DNA from: Paramecium sonneborni | Taxonomy: Eukaryota > Ciliophora > Oligohymenophorea > Peniculida > Parameciidae | Assembly (NCBI GenBank): GCA_905182985.1 | Contig: CAJJDN010000128.1 | Span: 54,413 to 118,412, forward strand | DNA: 64,000 nt | Direction: 5' to 3' | Shown: positions 12,374 to 23,777 of the stretch, one piece after another | Position numbering within the stretch: the first letter of the stretch is position 1 | How the letters are laid out: each line of letters starts with the position of its first letter | Program-made: the position numbers and the translations under genes | The notes under the pieces: generated by a model | Told to the model about the DNA's origin: nothing | The model's input: the letters and a program-made list of their open reading frames with translations, nothing else | Database searches by the model: none

Positions 12374-13503
12374 ATGGACAATATAGTACAAAATGTGGAT
12401 GATGAATATAATGAAGCCAAATAGGATTCTTATTAACAACCTGAGAAATTATCAGACAATTTAGGAAGAACTCTTTTCTTTGACTCTAACAATCTTCCTT
12501 AGGTAGAGTGCTATTACCATAAAGGATATTATATATCTAATATGTGTAGAGCACCTCAATGTATAATACCATTATGTCCACTTTGCATTCATCTTCATTC
12601 TAAAGAACATGTTAATGAAGGTACATATCCAGTATTTGAATCATTGGAGGTTTTACTAAATCAAGCAAGTGATCATGTTAATAATGAATGTAATCATCTC
12701 TTTTGTATCATTTATAGTGAAGAAATTTACTAATTCTTATTATGATATCAAAAAGCATGTGAATACTTTTGAGGTTCATGCAGATAAAACAATTAAAAAG
12801 ATAAGAGAAATTAAGAAGCGTATTTAAGATGTTGTTGAACAATTCTTTAGTGGTTTAGAGAATGAAGTATCACATAAATAGAAAAAGAATGTAAATAATT
12901 AGGAAAGAGATGCGAAACATTTGTTATAAATGATAGAAGATCGATGGAGATCAATGAAATAGATGTTAACTACTTTTTAAAGTTCAGATTGTTTAACAGC
13001 ACTTATTCCTTATTTTACAACAACTTTTTAAGAAGACAATCATGTTTATTATAAAAAAATAGGTGAATATATAAATGCATTTCCAACAGTTAGCAGTGAA
13101 GTTCATATCGATTAACATAGAGCGTATAATAATAATAATTAATTAAAGTTCTGAGTTAAGTGTGTTTTTAAGTTCAATAATAAGAGTTTAACATACCTCA
13201 ATTCCTGATTTCATTGGTATTCATTAACTACCAACAACAAATGTTACTGAAAGCACAAAAATAAGTTCTTTTTAAAACAGTTCTCTTTAAGGTAGTAGAA
13301 TCAAAGAACCATTACGTGTAACTATTCCAGAGAAGAGAACCTAATTTGAAACTATAGATCAAAGAAGACCACCAATTTAAGATGTTAGAGCTTAAAGAAG
13401 TCCACCTCCAAATTCTTAATCTATGTATCCATATCCAGTTCATGCTTCTATGCATCAATATCCTCCTTAACATCATTTACCACCATAATATCATAGATTT
13501 TGA
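12374..13503 (+). CDS. B-box-like zinc-binding protein
   Basis: A 358-residue protein. The N-terminal region holds a B-box-like cluster (VECYYHKGYY...CRAPQC...CPLCIHLHSKEH), followed by helical coiled-coil sequence and a disordered P/Q/Y/H-rich tail. An intron at 12690-12717 (28 nt) is well supported because it removes a TGA. A second interruption is needed near 13148-13172 to pass another TGA and join the P-rich frame; the best candidate is a 25-nt intron ending in AAG, though a sequencing frameshift would also explain it. It lies 54 bp after the J-protein gene. A similar protein is encoded at 42772-43582. The function is unknown; B-box proteins often mediate protein-protein contacts. Confidence 0.65.
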
Positions 13504-13579
13504 TTAAGATATTATAATATATTATTTTATTAAGATTATTTTTACCATTATTTTACATTCTTAAAAATTCATCACTCTT

Positions 13580-14160
13580 ATGTATCTTTAAAATTTTAAT
13601 TAAAATATATCTTTGAAGAAACTGAAACATAATTATTTAAATTTCTTTGGAGTTTAACTCAAAGATTCAATTGAAGAAATCATAATAGAAAATGCTGAAA
13701 TGGATTCTATTCCAGATTCACTTAAAACTGAATTACAAAAGTTTAGCCTTCTGTCAATTAACTAAGTTGAAAAGAATTGTCTAAATTAATTATTTATCTA
13801 AATCTAATTAACAATTCAATTAGATTTAGATAACTAATTTGATTCTATTGAAGATATCAAATAATTAGCATTACTCAATCATCTTTCTTAACTAAATTTA
13901 TATAAAAATCCAGTTGCTGATTAATCTAAGTTTAGATGAGAAATTTTTGAAGTCTTAAGCAAATTAGTATTGTTACTAAGACTGGAAATTAAATTCAATT
14001 AAATTAGGAAGTGAAAATCAATAAAAATTTGGAAACTATTGATTCAAAGATTAATGAATTAAATTTATATCATTTTTGGATGCTAATATTATCAATAAAT
14101 TAATTTCTGGGTATAATCCTTATACTTTCCATATTAAAAAGTGGGTGTGCATACTGTTGA
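13580..14160 (+). pseudogene. ANP32-like leucine-rich repeat gene, disrupted
   Basis: Plus-strand sequence resembles the acidic nuclear phosphoprotein ANP32 family of leucine-rich repeat proteins: DSIEEIIIENAEMDSIP, KFSLLSINQV, then QFDSIEDIKQLALLNHLSQL and LYKNPVADQSKFR. The frame is interrupted by TGA at 13937-13939, just before EIFEVLSKLVLL, and shifts near 13972 to TKTGNQIQLNQEV, ending at TGA 14158-14160. No intron-like segment removes both defects. The central repeats have also lost consensus residues and the acidic tail is absent. I read it as a pseudogene; two assembly errors are a less likely alternative. Confidence 0.6.
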
Positions 14161-14556
14161 ATTATTTTGCACTATTTTTCTCCTATTCTAATTTAGTTTA
14201 CTGATACATGTTATTTAAAAAGATATTAAAATTTATATTTTATACTATTGAGTTTTACTATAAATTAAAAAATAGAACTTTTAGTTAGAGTAAATAACAA
14301 CAATGAAGAGAGATATAAAAATTTAAAGACATAAATCAAATAGTGTAGAAGATGATCTAGGTTGAATATATTAATAAACTTATTATATTTATATTAATTT
14401 ATAGTAAGTTTTATCATTTCAGGAATCATATATAATGGTAAATTGAGATGATTATAAAACTTAAAGTTAAATGAATATAAATTCAACTTGCCTAGAATGT
14501 AGAAATGCCATTTGAAAACATTATATATATATATAATTAGAATATTGAATAGATAT

Positions 14557-14994
14557 TCATATAAAGCTGAATACACTGAAAGGTGGATATTAGAGTTAAT
14601 TATTCTAAGTTTTTTGAATTTCCTTTATAGGTAATTTGGCGTATTTAAACTCCATATTCTTGGGTTCATAAGTGATGAATTTGAACATTGCATAACTAAA
14701 AACGACTAATAAGATCATAGGCATAAATCCAGCCATAAATATAATAGCTGGTATTGATCCAAAAATAGGATGAGCACTTGCTAATTTATTATCTGTAATT
14801 GGTTGAAATAATTTTACAAGTCCATCTTTAAATAAACAAAACCAAATATATAATCTAGGTTCTTTTTAATCATATAAAGATATATCATCTTATGCTTTTT
14901 CAAGTAAACTCAAAGCTCCTTATAAAGTGTGCCTCTCCATCTGAGCATTAACACACAAACAAAATAATAGAATTGCTATTATAACTTATTTCAT
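14557..14994 (-). CDS. small single-span membrane protein with signal peptide
   Basis: A 145-residue intronless frame starts MKQVIIAILLFCLCVNAQM, a clear signal peptide. The lumenal part of about 75 residues contains LYIWFCLFKDG. A transmembrane helix (about residues 84-108, PAIIFMAGFMPMILLVVFSY) is followed by a short cytoplasmic tail (KFITYEPKNMEFKYAKLP). The topology is that of a type I membrane protein of the secretory pathway. It loosely recalls V-ATPase accessory subunits in layout, but I cannot assign a family. A second copy at 15676-16113 results from the contig overlap. Confidence 0.65.
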
Positions 14995-15027
14995 TAATAA
15001 CAATCACAAAATTATACTAATCAAACA

Positions 15028-15338
15028 TCAACATATCAAAATGGTCTAATAATACTTAAATAATAGCTTATCAAAACCTATGACTATGCAGATGTTCAAT
15101 TTCTTTAATATAAACATAGGTTCATAATAAATATTCAGCCAAACCTTTAAAAACTATATTTAACAATAAGAATATAAATTTCTCAAAATACTGATTGATT
15201 GTACAACTAAAAGCGAATGTATGCCATGAAAAGTATCGTCTAATCTATAGATTTAGCTAAGTTTGACATAATTACATAAATTTTTGATTATTTTGATTGA
15301 ACATCTGTTCTTTATCAATTTTCTCTTAATCTATCCAT
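15028..15338 (-). pseudogene. short coding-like fragment of unknown origin
   Basis: Minus-strand sequence from an ATG at 15338 (MDRLREN) hits TGA after seven codons, while the next frame is open for about 100 codons to a TGA at 15028-15030 and reads like protein (GIHSLLVVQSISILRNLYSY). A one-base shift would join the two. It could be a remnant of a larger gene. The same sequence recurs at 16147-16457 in the overlap copy. The family is not recognised. Confidence 0.25.
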
Positions 15339-15359
15339 TTTAACATTATTATTATTGTT

Positions 15360-15360
15360 N
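15360..15360. other. assembly join (single N)
   Basis: One undetermined base marks a scaffold join with 1118 bp repeated on both sides. Confidence 0.9.
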
Positions 15361-16478
15361 ATACTATTGAGTTTTACTATAAATTAAAAAATAGAACTTT
15401 TAGTTAGAGTAAATAACAACAATGAAGAGAGATATAAAAATTTAAAGACATAAATCAAATAGTGTAGAAGATGATCTAGGTTGAATATATTAATAAACTT
15501 ATTATATTTATATTAATTTATAGTAAGTTTTATCATTTCAGGAATCATATATAATGGTAAATTGAGATGATTATAAAACTTAAAGTTAAATGAATATAAA
15601 TTCAACTTGCCTAGAATGTAGAAATGCCATTTGAAAACATTATATATATATATAATTAGAATATTGAATAGATATTCATATAAAGCTGAATACACTGAAA
15701 GGTGGATATTAGAGTTAATTATTCTAAGTTTTTTGAATTTCCTTTATAGGTAATTTGGCGTATTTAAACTCCATATTCTTGGGTTCATAAGTGATGAATT
15801 TGAACATTGCATAACTAAAAACGACTAATAAGATCATAGGCATAAATCCAGCCATAAATATAATAGCTGGTATTGATCCAAAAATAGGATGAGCACTTGC
15901 TAATTTATTATCTGTAATTGGTTGAAATAATTTTACAAGTCCATCTTTAAATAAACAAAACCAAATATATAATCTAGGTTCTTTTTAATCATATAAAGAT
16001 ATATCATCTTATGCTTTTTCAAGTAAACTCAAAGCTCCTTATAAAGTGTGCCTCTCCATCTGAGCATTAACACACAAACAAAATAATAGAATTGCTATTA
16101 TAACTTATTTCATTAATAACAATCACAAAATTATACTAATCAAACATCAACATATCAAAATGGTCTAATAATACTTAAATAATAGCTTATCAAAACCTAT
16201 GACTATGCAGATGTTCAATTTCTTTAATATAAACATAGGTTCATAATAAATATTCAGCCAAACCTTTAAAAACTATATTTAACAATAAGAATATAAATTT
16301 CTCAAAATACTGATTGATTGTACAACTAAAAGCGAATGTATGCCATGAAAAGTATCGTCTAATCTATAGATTTAGCTAAGTTTGACATAATTACATAAAT
16401 TTTTGATTATTTTGATTGAACATCTGTTCTTTATCAATTTTCTCTTAATCTATCCATTTTAACATTATTATTATTGTT
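15361..16478. repeat. second copy of the 1118-bp overlap repeat
   Basis: This copy matches 14242-15359 and is very probably the same genomic locus present on the next contig. After 16478 the sequence continues into unique DNA, as expected for a contig end overlap. Confidence 0.9.
15676..16113 (-). CDS. duplicate copy of the small membrane protein gene (assembly artefact)
   Basis: The frame has the same sequence as the gene at 14557-14994, offset by 1119, and lies wholly inside the overlap repeat. It should be counted once in the organism. Confidence 0.6.
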
Positions 16479-17020
16479 TATAATATTCTAATATACAATA
16501 CTTGAGTAAGCCACATTTTTTATTAATTTTTATTCTCAAATGTTGTCAATACAAAAAAAATACTTGAAAGTAAACTATAAATTATTAAAAATACTATTAT
16601 AATTTATTCATATAAAATAACTTAGTTCATTTTTCGATTTCCTCAACTATCACTATAGACAATCAGACATTTTTATTCTTTAAAATTTAATGTTAGAATG
16701 ACATATTTGTAAGAAATGCTTCTAATAATAACTATAATATTTTTAATATTTTTGAAAGCTAGCTAGGTACAATTAAGCTATTGTTTAAATTAAGCTTCCT
16801 TTGATAAAAATTCTTTCTAAAGTCAACCTGTCTCTATCAATATTTTTGAATTTTTATTAACCAAATATAAAATTCCAGAAAATTATATTAATTGCTATAA
16901 ATTAAACAAATCTTCAATATAAATAAATTATTAAATTATTTAAAGCTTTTAATCAAATAAATTAGGATACGCATTATATTAGATTTATTAAAAATAACTT
17001 TTAAAAACCTAAAGTGTTCA
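16479..17020. other. AT-rich stretch with no visible gene
   Basis: I see only short open runs in all frames, long T and A tracts and no domain or RNA signature. Confidence 0.4.
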
Positions 17021-17299
17021 ATGATATCAAAGAATAGACCAAATTCAAGTTGTCTAATTGCTCTTTAAAAACCTCCAAAAAGTTTTTTTAAGAGATTAGT
17101 ATAATTTAGCGAATTTTTTGAAACCAATCAATTCGTACAACAACAAGTGTAAATTGTTAACAATCCTGATCAAATAAGTTCCCCCTGCCTTCTAAAAAGT
17201 AGAAGTAAATATAAAAATCCTCTTAATTAACCTCTAAAACACTTACTGAAAATCTTAGAAAATAAATCATGTCATCCATATTTACTTGAATAAAAATGA
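17021..17299 (+). CDS. possible small gene or gene remnant
   Basis: A 92-codon frame starts MISKNRPNSSCLIALQKPPK and ends LLEQK before TGA. The composition (P, K, S and C mixed with glutamines written as TAA) looks more protein-like than the flanking DNA. It may be the surviving part of a larger decayed gene, because a coding-like frame also precedes it in another phase (about 16980-17100). There is no family match. Confidence 0.3.
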
Positions 17300-17661
17300 A
17301 AAAATTGTAATTTAATAGTCACGAAAATAAATTATTTCCTTATCTTTGTTCACATTATTATATATAAATATCTTATGCTTATGATCACAAATTATTTAAT
17401 TTTTAGACTTTTAAATTCTTATATTTAATAAAAAATAATAAAGAAATACAAGTCTATATTTATCTTAAACAACTTCAATAAAATATATTATTTGTTTCAT
17501 AATAATTATGCTGAAAGAGGAGAACAGAGAATTATTTAAAAGAAAACAAAAAAAATGATTTATTAATGAATATTTGCTTTTAAATTATTACAATAAGAAA
17601 ATTTAATTTCTAATATTGTTAATGAAGAGATTTCTTAGATAATATTGAAAAAAAGAGTTCA

Positions 17662-17829
17662 ATGAATTAACAAGAAAAAGAAACTTTCAATAAAAAATAT
17701 GATCATTTATATAATAAATTATAGCAAGAATATAAAAAATGCATTTAAAATAAGAGAGAAAAAAAGTTTGCTTTTTATAAAAGAGAAAATAACCCAAAGC
17801 ACAATGAATTATTGAAATAAATATACTGA
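17662..17829 (+). CDS. possible very small charged protein
   Basis: A 55-codon frame, MNQQEKETFNKKYDHLYNKL..., is highly charged and probably helical, with one cysteine. Upstream, an ATG near 17508 (MLKEENREL) stops after 16 codons. It could be an independent small gene or the last exon of a decayed one. The evidence is limited to composition. Confidence 0.25.
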
Positions 17830-18160
17830 TTCTATATTATATTTTTATTCAACATAATTACAATTATTTCTAAAAAAAATGTTTAAAAATTTATATTAAT
17901 AAGTATTATAAAAAAGAAATTAATTTTTTGTTTTTTTGATTGATTCAGGATGTTTATTTTCGTTAAATTTATTTAATAATATAAATATAAAAACTTTTCG
18001 TTTTTAACCTAATTTAAAGAGATAAAATTGATTTCAAGTTTTTATATTGCATTTAGTTAAATAGAACTGTTTCTTGTTAAAATTGATTATTACTGATGGT
18101 TTAATGGATTAAATTTTCAAACTATTGAGATTTATTTTAATTAATATCCAAATATTATAA

Positions 18161-18580
18161 ATGGCAAAAGAGGTAAATCGGGAAGAATATGCAAGAAAGA
18201 AGCATTTTAATGATAAAAAAAAACAATTTGCTACAGAAAAACTTAAAGCTTCATTTCCAAATAGTTTAGAATAGTATAACAAAGAATAAATTTAAGAATT
18301 GAAAGATTGTAATTGCCCAAAAGATTAAGATTCTAAGAAAGGAATTAATCATACTGATGTTTGTTTACATGAAGATTTTTAAGCCCATTAAAAATAATAG
18401 AAGAAACTATTAAAAAATTATATTTACTATAAAACAGAATACAATCATGATAGAGGTATTTCTCCTGAATTTTACTTTGCAAGATAAATATATTAGAAAA
18501 AATAAGCTGATTTATTAAAAATTTAGATAAAATAAAAAATATGCAAGGGAAAAGATTTTAATGATGATTTTGTATATTGA
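18161..18580 (+). CDS. hypothetical 139-residue protein
   Basis: An intronless frame starts MAKEVNREEYARKKHFND. It is strongly charged, with a small Cys/His cluster (DCNCPKDQ... then DVCLHEDFQAHQ) that might bind metal, and a helical KQQKKLLKNYIYYKTEYN segment. No signal peptide or membrane helix is visible. I do not recognise the family. The frame is clean and the composition is protein-like, so I think it is real. Confidence 0.5.
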
Positions 18581-19009
18581 ATTTTGTAATATTTTTTATT
18601 ATTTTCAATTCTATATGAATAAATAGTATATGATAATTTATAGAAGCTTAATAATGAATATTAAAGAATAAAAAATGTATACTATTTAATTTAAAGATAG
18701 AGATTAGAAATAAAGAAGAGAATTTGAATATATATAATTAAATCAAAATATTTTTAATTAATTGAATATAATCAAATATATACAATAAGCTCATATTATG
18801 AATCAGCATATTTATGGAAGTGAACTTTTACATAAAGGGCAAATAAGATTAATTTACATCCATTGTATTAAACAAGATGGATGAAATACATGATTCTAAA
18901 AATTAAAAAATAACTTACACATGGAGTGTTCATTAATAATTGCTTCTAATTGGCCATATTTAAAGTTTGAATTAGAACTGGTTCTTCTGAATTTAGTTTA
19001 TGAGTTGAA
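18581..19009. other. region with broken coding-like frames
   Basis: A plus-strand frame starting ATG near 18677 (MYTIQFKDRDQKQRREFE) stays open for about 70 codons and stops at TGA near 18889. It is followed by another short frame (MECSLIIASNW) in a different phase. These may be the decayed 5' part of the gene that continues at 19010; I could not join them with plausible introns. Confidence 0.3.
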
Positions 19010-19843
19010 ATGTTGCTTAAATTGACTAGGCAAATTGAACAATCTTATTTGGAATAATCTTCTGTTGATTTAATAAAGTAATTAAATTTAATATTCTCTA
19101 GTATAAATAATCCATATTGGCATTAGCAAAAGTAAAAAATAAATTATATTAGAGATATAAGTAGGATAAGTCCAAAAACCACTAAATTATATTCTAAAAA
19201 TAAAATGTTATTAGCATAGCCTGAAAAGTATAAGGAAAGGATAACTCTTGGGAATATTACTCCTATATAATTATAGTTCAATTTCTATCGTTTTCCAGTA
19301 AATAATGTGAATATTATTTAAGGCAATAAATATAAGTTTAGAAGGAACAATCCATAAGATTATTTGATTTAAAAAAATAAAAATGTGATGGATAACATTT
19401 AACATAGAAATGAAAGGATTTCTTTTTTATTGTAATTATCTTTCATCTATAAAATATATAATATAATTACTTATAATTTAGCTTTCAATTTCAGATCAAA
19501 TAAAATAGTAATCAATTAACAAGCTAAACAAGGTAAGTAATAATTAAATCTTTGTGTATTAAAAAGTAATGAACTAAATACACATATGCAAATATCTTAA
19601 ATTAATATAATAGATATTGAAAGAGAGCTACCTTAATTTGGTTAAGGTTTTGAATTCAAATAATAATGGGAATTAATAATTTAAAATAGTGAAACGCATA
19701 TGATAAGCATTGAATAGGTTTAAATTTGTAAAGATTAATTTGAATTATTGAAAATAAATAGCTTTATTTTTTCTTCTGTCATCTAACATTCTTTATCAAA
19801 TTTACTATAAATATTAAGATTTTTAGAATCTTAGTATTTTTGA
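19010..19843 (+). CDS. hypothetical protein, possibly 5'-truncated
   Basis: A 277-residue frame starts MLLKLTRQIEQSYLEQ and ends RFLESQYF before TGA at 19841-19843. The middle has a K/Q/N-rich linker and a more ordered region (ELPQFGQGFEFKQQWELIIQ). No domain is recognised. The codon texture is coding-like over the whole length, but the start is uncertain because upstream fragments at 18677-18960 could belong to the same gene if it is decayed. Confidence 0.4.
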
Positions 19844-21570
19844 GTTTCTAATTCAAGTGTGGCTTTACACGAAATAGGAATTTGATTTTTGCTATTTAAT
19901 AAAGTAACTTCAGTTAAGACATTTTACCATGTCATTCGACTAGATAAATAATTTATGAATAGATACTTTTTGACTGAATCAAAGTGATAAGAGCTATTAC
20001 TCAATGAATAACTTAATCTAAAGTGATGAGTTTCCCTATAATTGTTCTTTTATTTTGGGTAAACTTCCAATAAAAAATTTTGGTTGTCAAAAACTATATT
20101 TAAATAAACAAGGTGTTCTGAGCTTGCTGTCCATTATCCAATTATTAATTAATTCTAGTTTTCAATCAAATATTGATAAACTGATTATGTATTGCCTTAA
20201 GCAAATGTTGTATTGCTTGATACTTAACACATTACGTAATCAAATATCAATAAAAACAAAATTATTCTCATTAAACTTATTTTATTAATAATATTTTTTT
20301 TAATAACTAATTCGAATAATTGCAAATCGCTTCTTATAGAAAGCGTTAATTTTAATATTAGTTTATAAAAGATTTATACTGTTATAATTATATTTAAAAT
20401 GAAATATATATATTAAATATCAATCAAATATCATTTAATTATATACATCCATTTTTGTTGATAATTACAATAATTCCAATTACTAAAATTAATGAATATA
20501 AAAATATCAAGCTATTCTTAAATACTAAGTATATATTATAAATTTTCTGAATGATTGTTTTATTTGAGTTCTTTTTCAAATAATTAATAGAAAATCTATA
20601 CTTCATCCAAAAAGCAAGAATTCGGTAAAATCTATTTGATCGATTAAATACTCTGCAGATTTCATACTAATGCTTAGATTTGATTATTTTTTGGACTTTT
20701 TTAAGCACTTCAATTTTTTTATATAAAAAAAATTTGAATGAAATAAAATCAGAATTAGAATGATCAATTCTAAAAAATTTTATATTAAAATACACATACT
20801 TATGAAATACATTAAGTTTATTAAGTTTACTCCAAAAAATTAAACAAACAGACAAATAATTACATAAGTTAATGAAAAAGAATAAAATTACTATTAGGGC
20901 TATCTCGTTAATTCATAAATAAAGCCAAAGAATTAAAATTATGTTATAAAATATAAAACTAAGAATACAAGAGTAATCTTAGCAATAATAATACTTAAAT
21001 CATTATTACAAATAGATTGTCTGATAGATAATAATTTAAAAATGTCAATTCATTTTTTTATTTATTTTAAAAGCATTAGCAGCTGTAAATGCTCCAAATG
21101 GTTAAATCATATAATAATCTAACGATTTCTTTTGAATTTTATAGAAAAATAGGAATTTTTATTTTATAAAATAATATTATTCTTCATTATTTTATTGTGT
21201 CAGATTCAAAATAACTATTCATCATAAAATCTATTAATATAAATAATACAAGCATGAATTTTATCAATAATGTTAGTACAAATGTATAAGGAATTATTGA
21301 TACATAGATTTGGTAGTATTTTTATTTTTCCTTCAAAATTTTATTCACCTCTTTTAATGTTTTGATTAGCACTTTGCTTTGTTTTCCTACAAAATTTATT
21401 TATTTATTTGATTGAATAATTATCAAATTCTGAATTCAACAGAAATATCAGTATTTTAATAGAAAATTTTTAATTATAAACTAATAGAAAATTTTTATTC
21501 AGATAGAAGATTTATTAATATAAAGCTAATTTAATTTTGAATTATCTTAAGAAAATTAATTAAACTTAAA
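19844..21570. other. long gene-poor stretch with remnants
   Basis: I found no intact gene in 1.7 kb. There are coding-like fragments on both strands. The best is a minus-strand stretch at about 21190-21400 with a charged segment followed by two hydrophobic runs (SIIPYTFVLTLLIKFM, LVLFILIDFMM), like the C-terminal tail of a membrane protein lacking a start. The rest is very AT-rich. Confidence 0.35.
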
Positions 21571-22188
21571 ATGATAATTTTAGTACGACATGGTGAAAGG
21601 GCTGATATTTGCGAAATCGAGAAGAAAAAGATTATAAATCCTCATGATCCACATCTTACTCCAAAAGGGTGTGAATAAGCTTAGTAGGCAGGAAAATAGA
21701 TTCTTTAAGAAATTGAGATGTATAGATAGATTACTATTTAATCTTCTCCTTTCTTAAGATGTATAATGACTGCTAAAAACATTGCTCATCAAATAAAAAA
21801 AGAGGAGATCTCATTAATTACAGAAATTTGTGAAACCTTATATCCTCATTTCTTTTCTAGTAATCCATTGCCTGAATTGTTAATTAACAACAATCCCACA
21901 CTTAATGAATTATCTGGAATAACTTTAATCGATCAATAATAATAAAAAGATGATATATATCCTGAAACTCTAGAGAATGTGACTAATAGAATTTTGACTT
22001 ATGTCTAATATATGCTAGAAAAAATTGAAGATGATCAATGTGTGATATTAGTAACACACCAAAGACCTCTAAAGATAATATTAGAACTTTTCAATTAGAA
22101 GACAGATGATGTTGGATACTGTAAAGTGATTTCTCTACGTAAAGGAGAATCTACATAATTAGACCAATCCAAGCTAACAGTTTATTGA
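21571..22188 (+). CDS. phosphoglycerate mutase-like (histidine phosphatase) protein
   Basis: A 205-residue intronless protein. It opens with MIILVRHGERADI, the RHG motif of the histidine phosphatase superfamily in which the histidine is phosphorylated during catalysis. The second conserved region (QSSPFLRCIMTAKNIA) supplies the expected arginine, a mid-protein glutamate region follows, and VILVTHQRPLKIILE carries the second catalytic histidine. The length matches small phosphatases of this superfamily rather than full glycolytic mutase. The substrate is unknown. It stands alone in a gene-poor area. Confidence 0.8.
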
Positions 22189-23777
22189 TAATTTATTAAA
22201 TTTATTATTATTATATACATTTTAATTATTATAATTAATTATTAAAAAATGTTTATAAATAAAACTTTTTTATTTATGCAATTCCAAATCTTTACTATAT
22301 TGTCTGATACTATCATTATACATTTGTTATATTTGTTCCATATCAAATTTTAAATCTCTTAAAAATACAAAACTATTCAGGTGTATTCTTTTAAATATTA
22401 ATTGATAATGGAATCAAAAATATTAGAAAACACAAATTGAAAATTTGCTTATGTTGTTAATTACATAACTTCGTGCAATGAAAATTTGAAATTGAAAATA
22501 ATTCCAATAATAGTACTACATAAAGAAGTTCATAAAGTTTTACAACATCTAAATTATTAATTCATCCCATCTAATGAAAATTAAAATACTTAACCTCCCT
22601 ACTAAACAATTCAAATTATCGACTACTCTTTATAAAAATAAATTAAAAAAAAAGAAATAATAGTATTTGATAATAGTTGCAAAATATTTTCTCCTCTTTT
22701 TTTTTAGAAAAGAATGAACAGATTAAATAAGGGAAACCTGCTCTATTAATTAGTATGATTATTTCAAAAGTATAATATTCATTTGTGATCATTTTATATT
22801 TAAATATTATACTATAGTTTTATAATAAAAAATGATTACATGACTAATAGATAATCCTATATGTTTAAAGAAGAATTATATTATTATGATCTTTCATTAA
22901 AACTCCATCTATTAATTTATATAATCTAAATTAATTCCTTTATAATCAAAAACTGTGGTTTTCCACTTAAATCAATCAAATTAATTTATTATTATTTCAT
23001 ACTTTACGCCTGGTAGACAAAATAAAACTAAGCATTCATGAAATTATTGTTTGAAATGATGATTTCTTCTTCATTCAATTGATTGAGCTTTTTATTATAG
23101 ATTTGATCAAAGAATTTTTTTCTTTTTTTTGTAATAGATTGCTTAAGTATTTTTATAATAGCTGATTTCTATAACTTAAATTATTGTCTATTTTTTGCCT
23201 TAAAATTTTTCTTATCTATCAATTTTTAAGAATAATCTCAATCAATACGAGAAAAATTATTTTTGAGTTCCAGGAATTAATTAATAATGGATATGAATTA
23301 ATTAAACAGCTCAAATCTTCTAATATTACTAAGTTTTGTTGGGATTTAGGCTCATTAAAGGAATAAATCCCAGGCAACTTAGTTAATATAAAGAATAATA
23401 AATGTAGTATTAATTGACAAATAAATCAAAAAAAATAAAATATGGGAATAATTTATTTAATTAATAAATTTATGGGAAGCACTTTAAAATGCCAAGGCCA
23501 AAAGAAAGAAAAAAAGAAAAATGCTTAATATATCTTTATTATTAGTAAATTTATTAATATTTGTAATTATCAATCTATAATGCAGTTGACAATTATGAAT
23601 TACATATGTTACTTATGATTTACAAAGACTTGGCAAACCGTTCTCAAAATCATTAAATCTGTAGAGAGAGCTTCAATACTTATTTTAAAATTATAGTTTG
23701 TAGAATAGTGATGATTAATTTAGGGAATATGGGGTGAATAAATATTCAATAAATTTGCTCATAAATAAGAAGATTAC
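22189..23777. other. gene-poor stretch upstream of a kinase gene
   Basis: It is mostly AT-rich without a gene. A plus-strand open stretch at about 23190-23590 reads partly like protein but has no recognisable family. From about 23630 the sequence probably belongs to the following kinase gene: WQTVLKIIKSVERASILILKLQF reads in frame if a 24-nt intron at 23700-23723 is removed, but I could not find its start codon. Confidence 0.35.

Larger units (their letters stand above)
14242..15359. repeat. first copy of 1118-bp overlap repeat at the N join
   Basis: This segment is repeated, as far as I can compare by eye without difference, at 15361-16478 with a constant offset of 1119. It ends exactly at the single N at 15360, and the second copy starts exactly after it. 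This is the signature of two overlapping contig ends placed side by side by a scaffolder. Confidence 0.9.

Noticed and set aside
14394..14576. Minus-strand 60-residue frame beginning MYSALYEYLFN
   Set aside because: It is a phase-shifted read through the 3' end and flank of the small membrane protein gene, with no independent support.
15676..16113. Recent tandem gene duplication of the small membrane protein
   Set aside because: The repeat abuts a single N on both sides and includes flanking intergenic DNA, which fits an assembly overlap far better.
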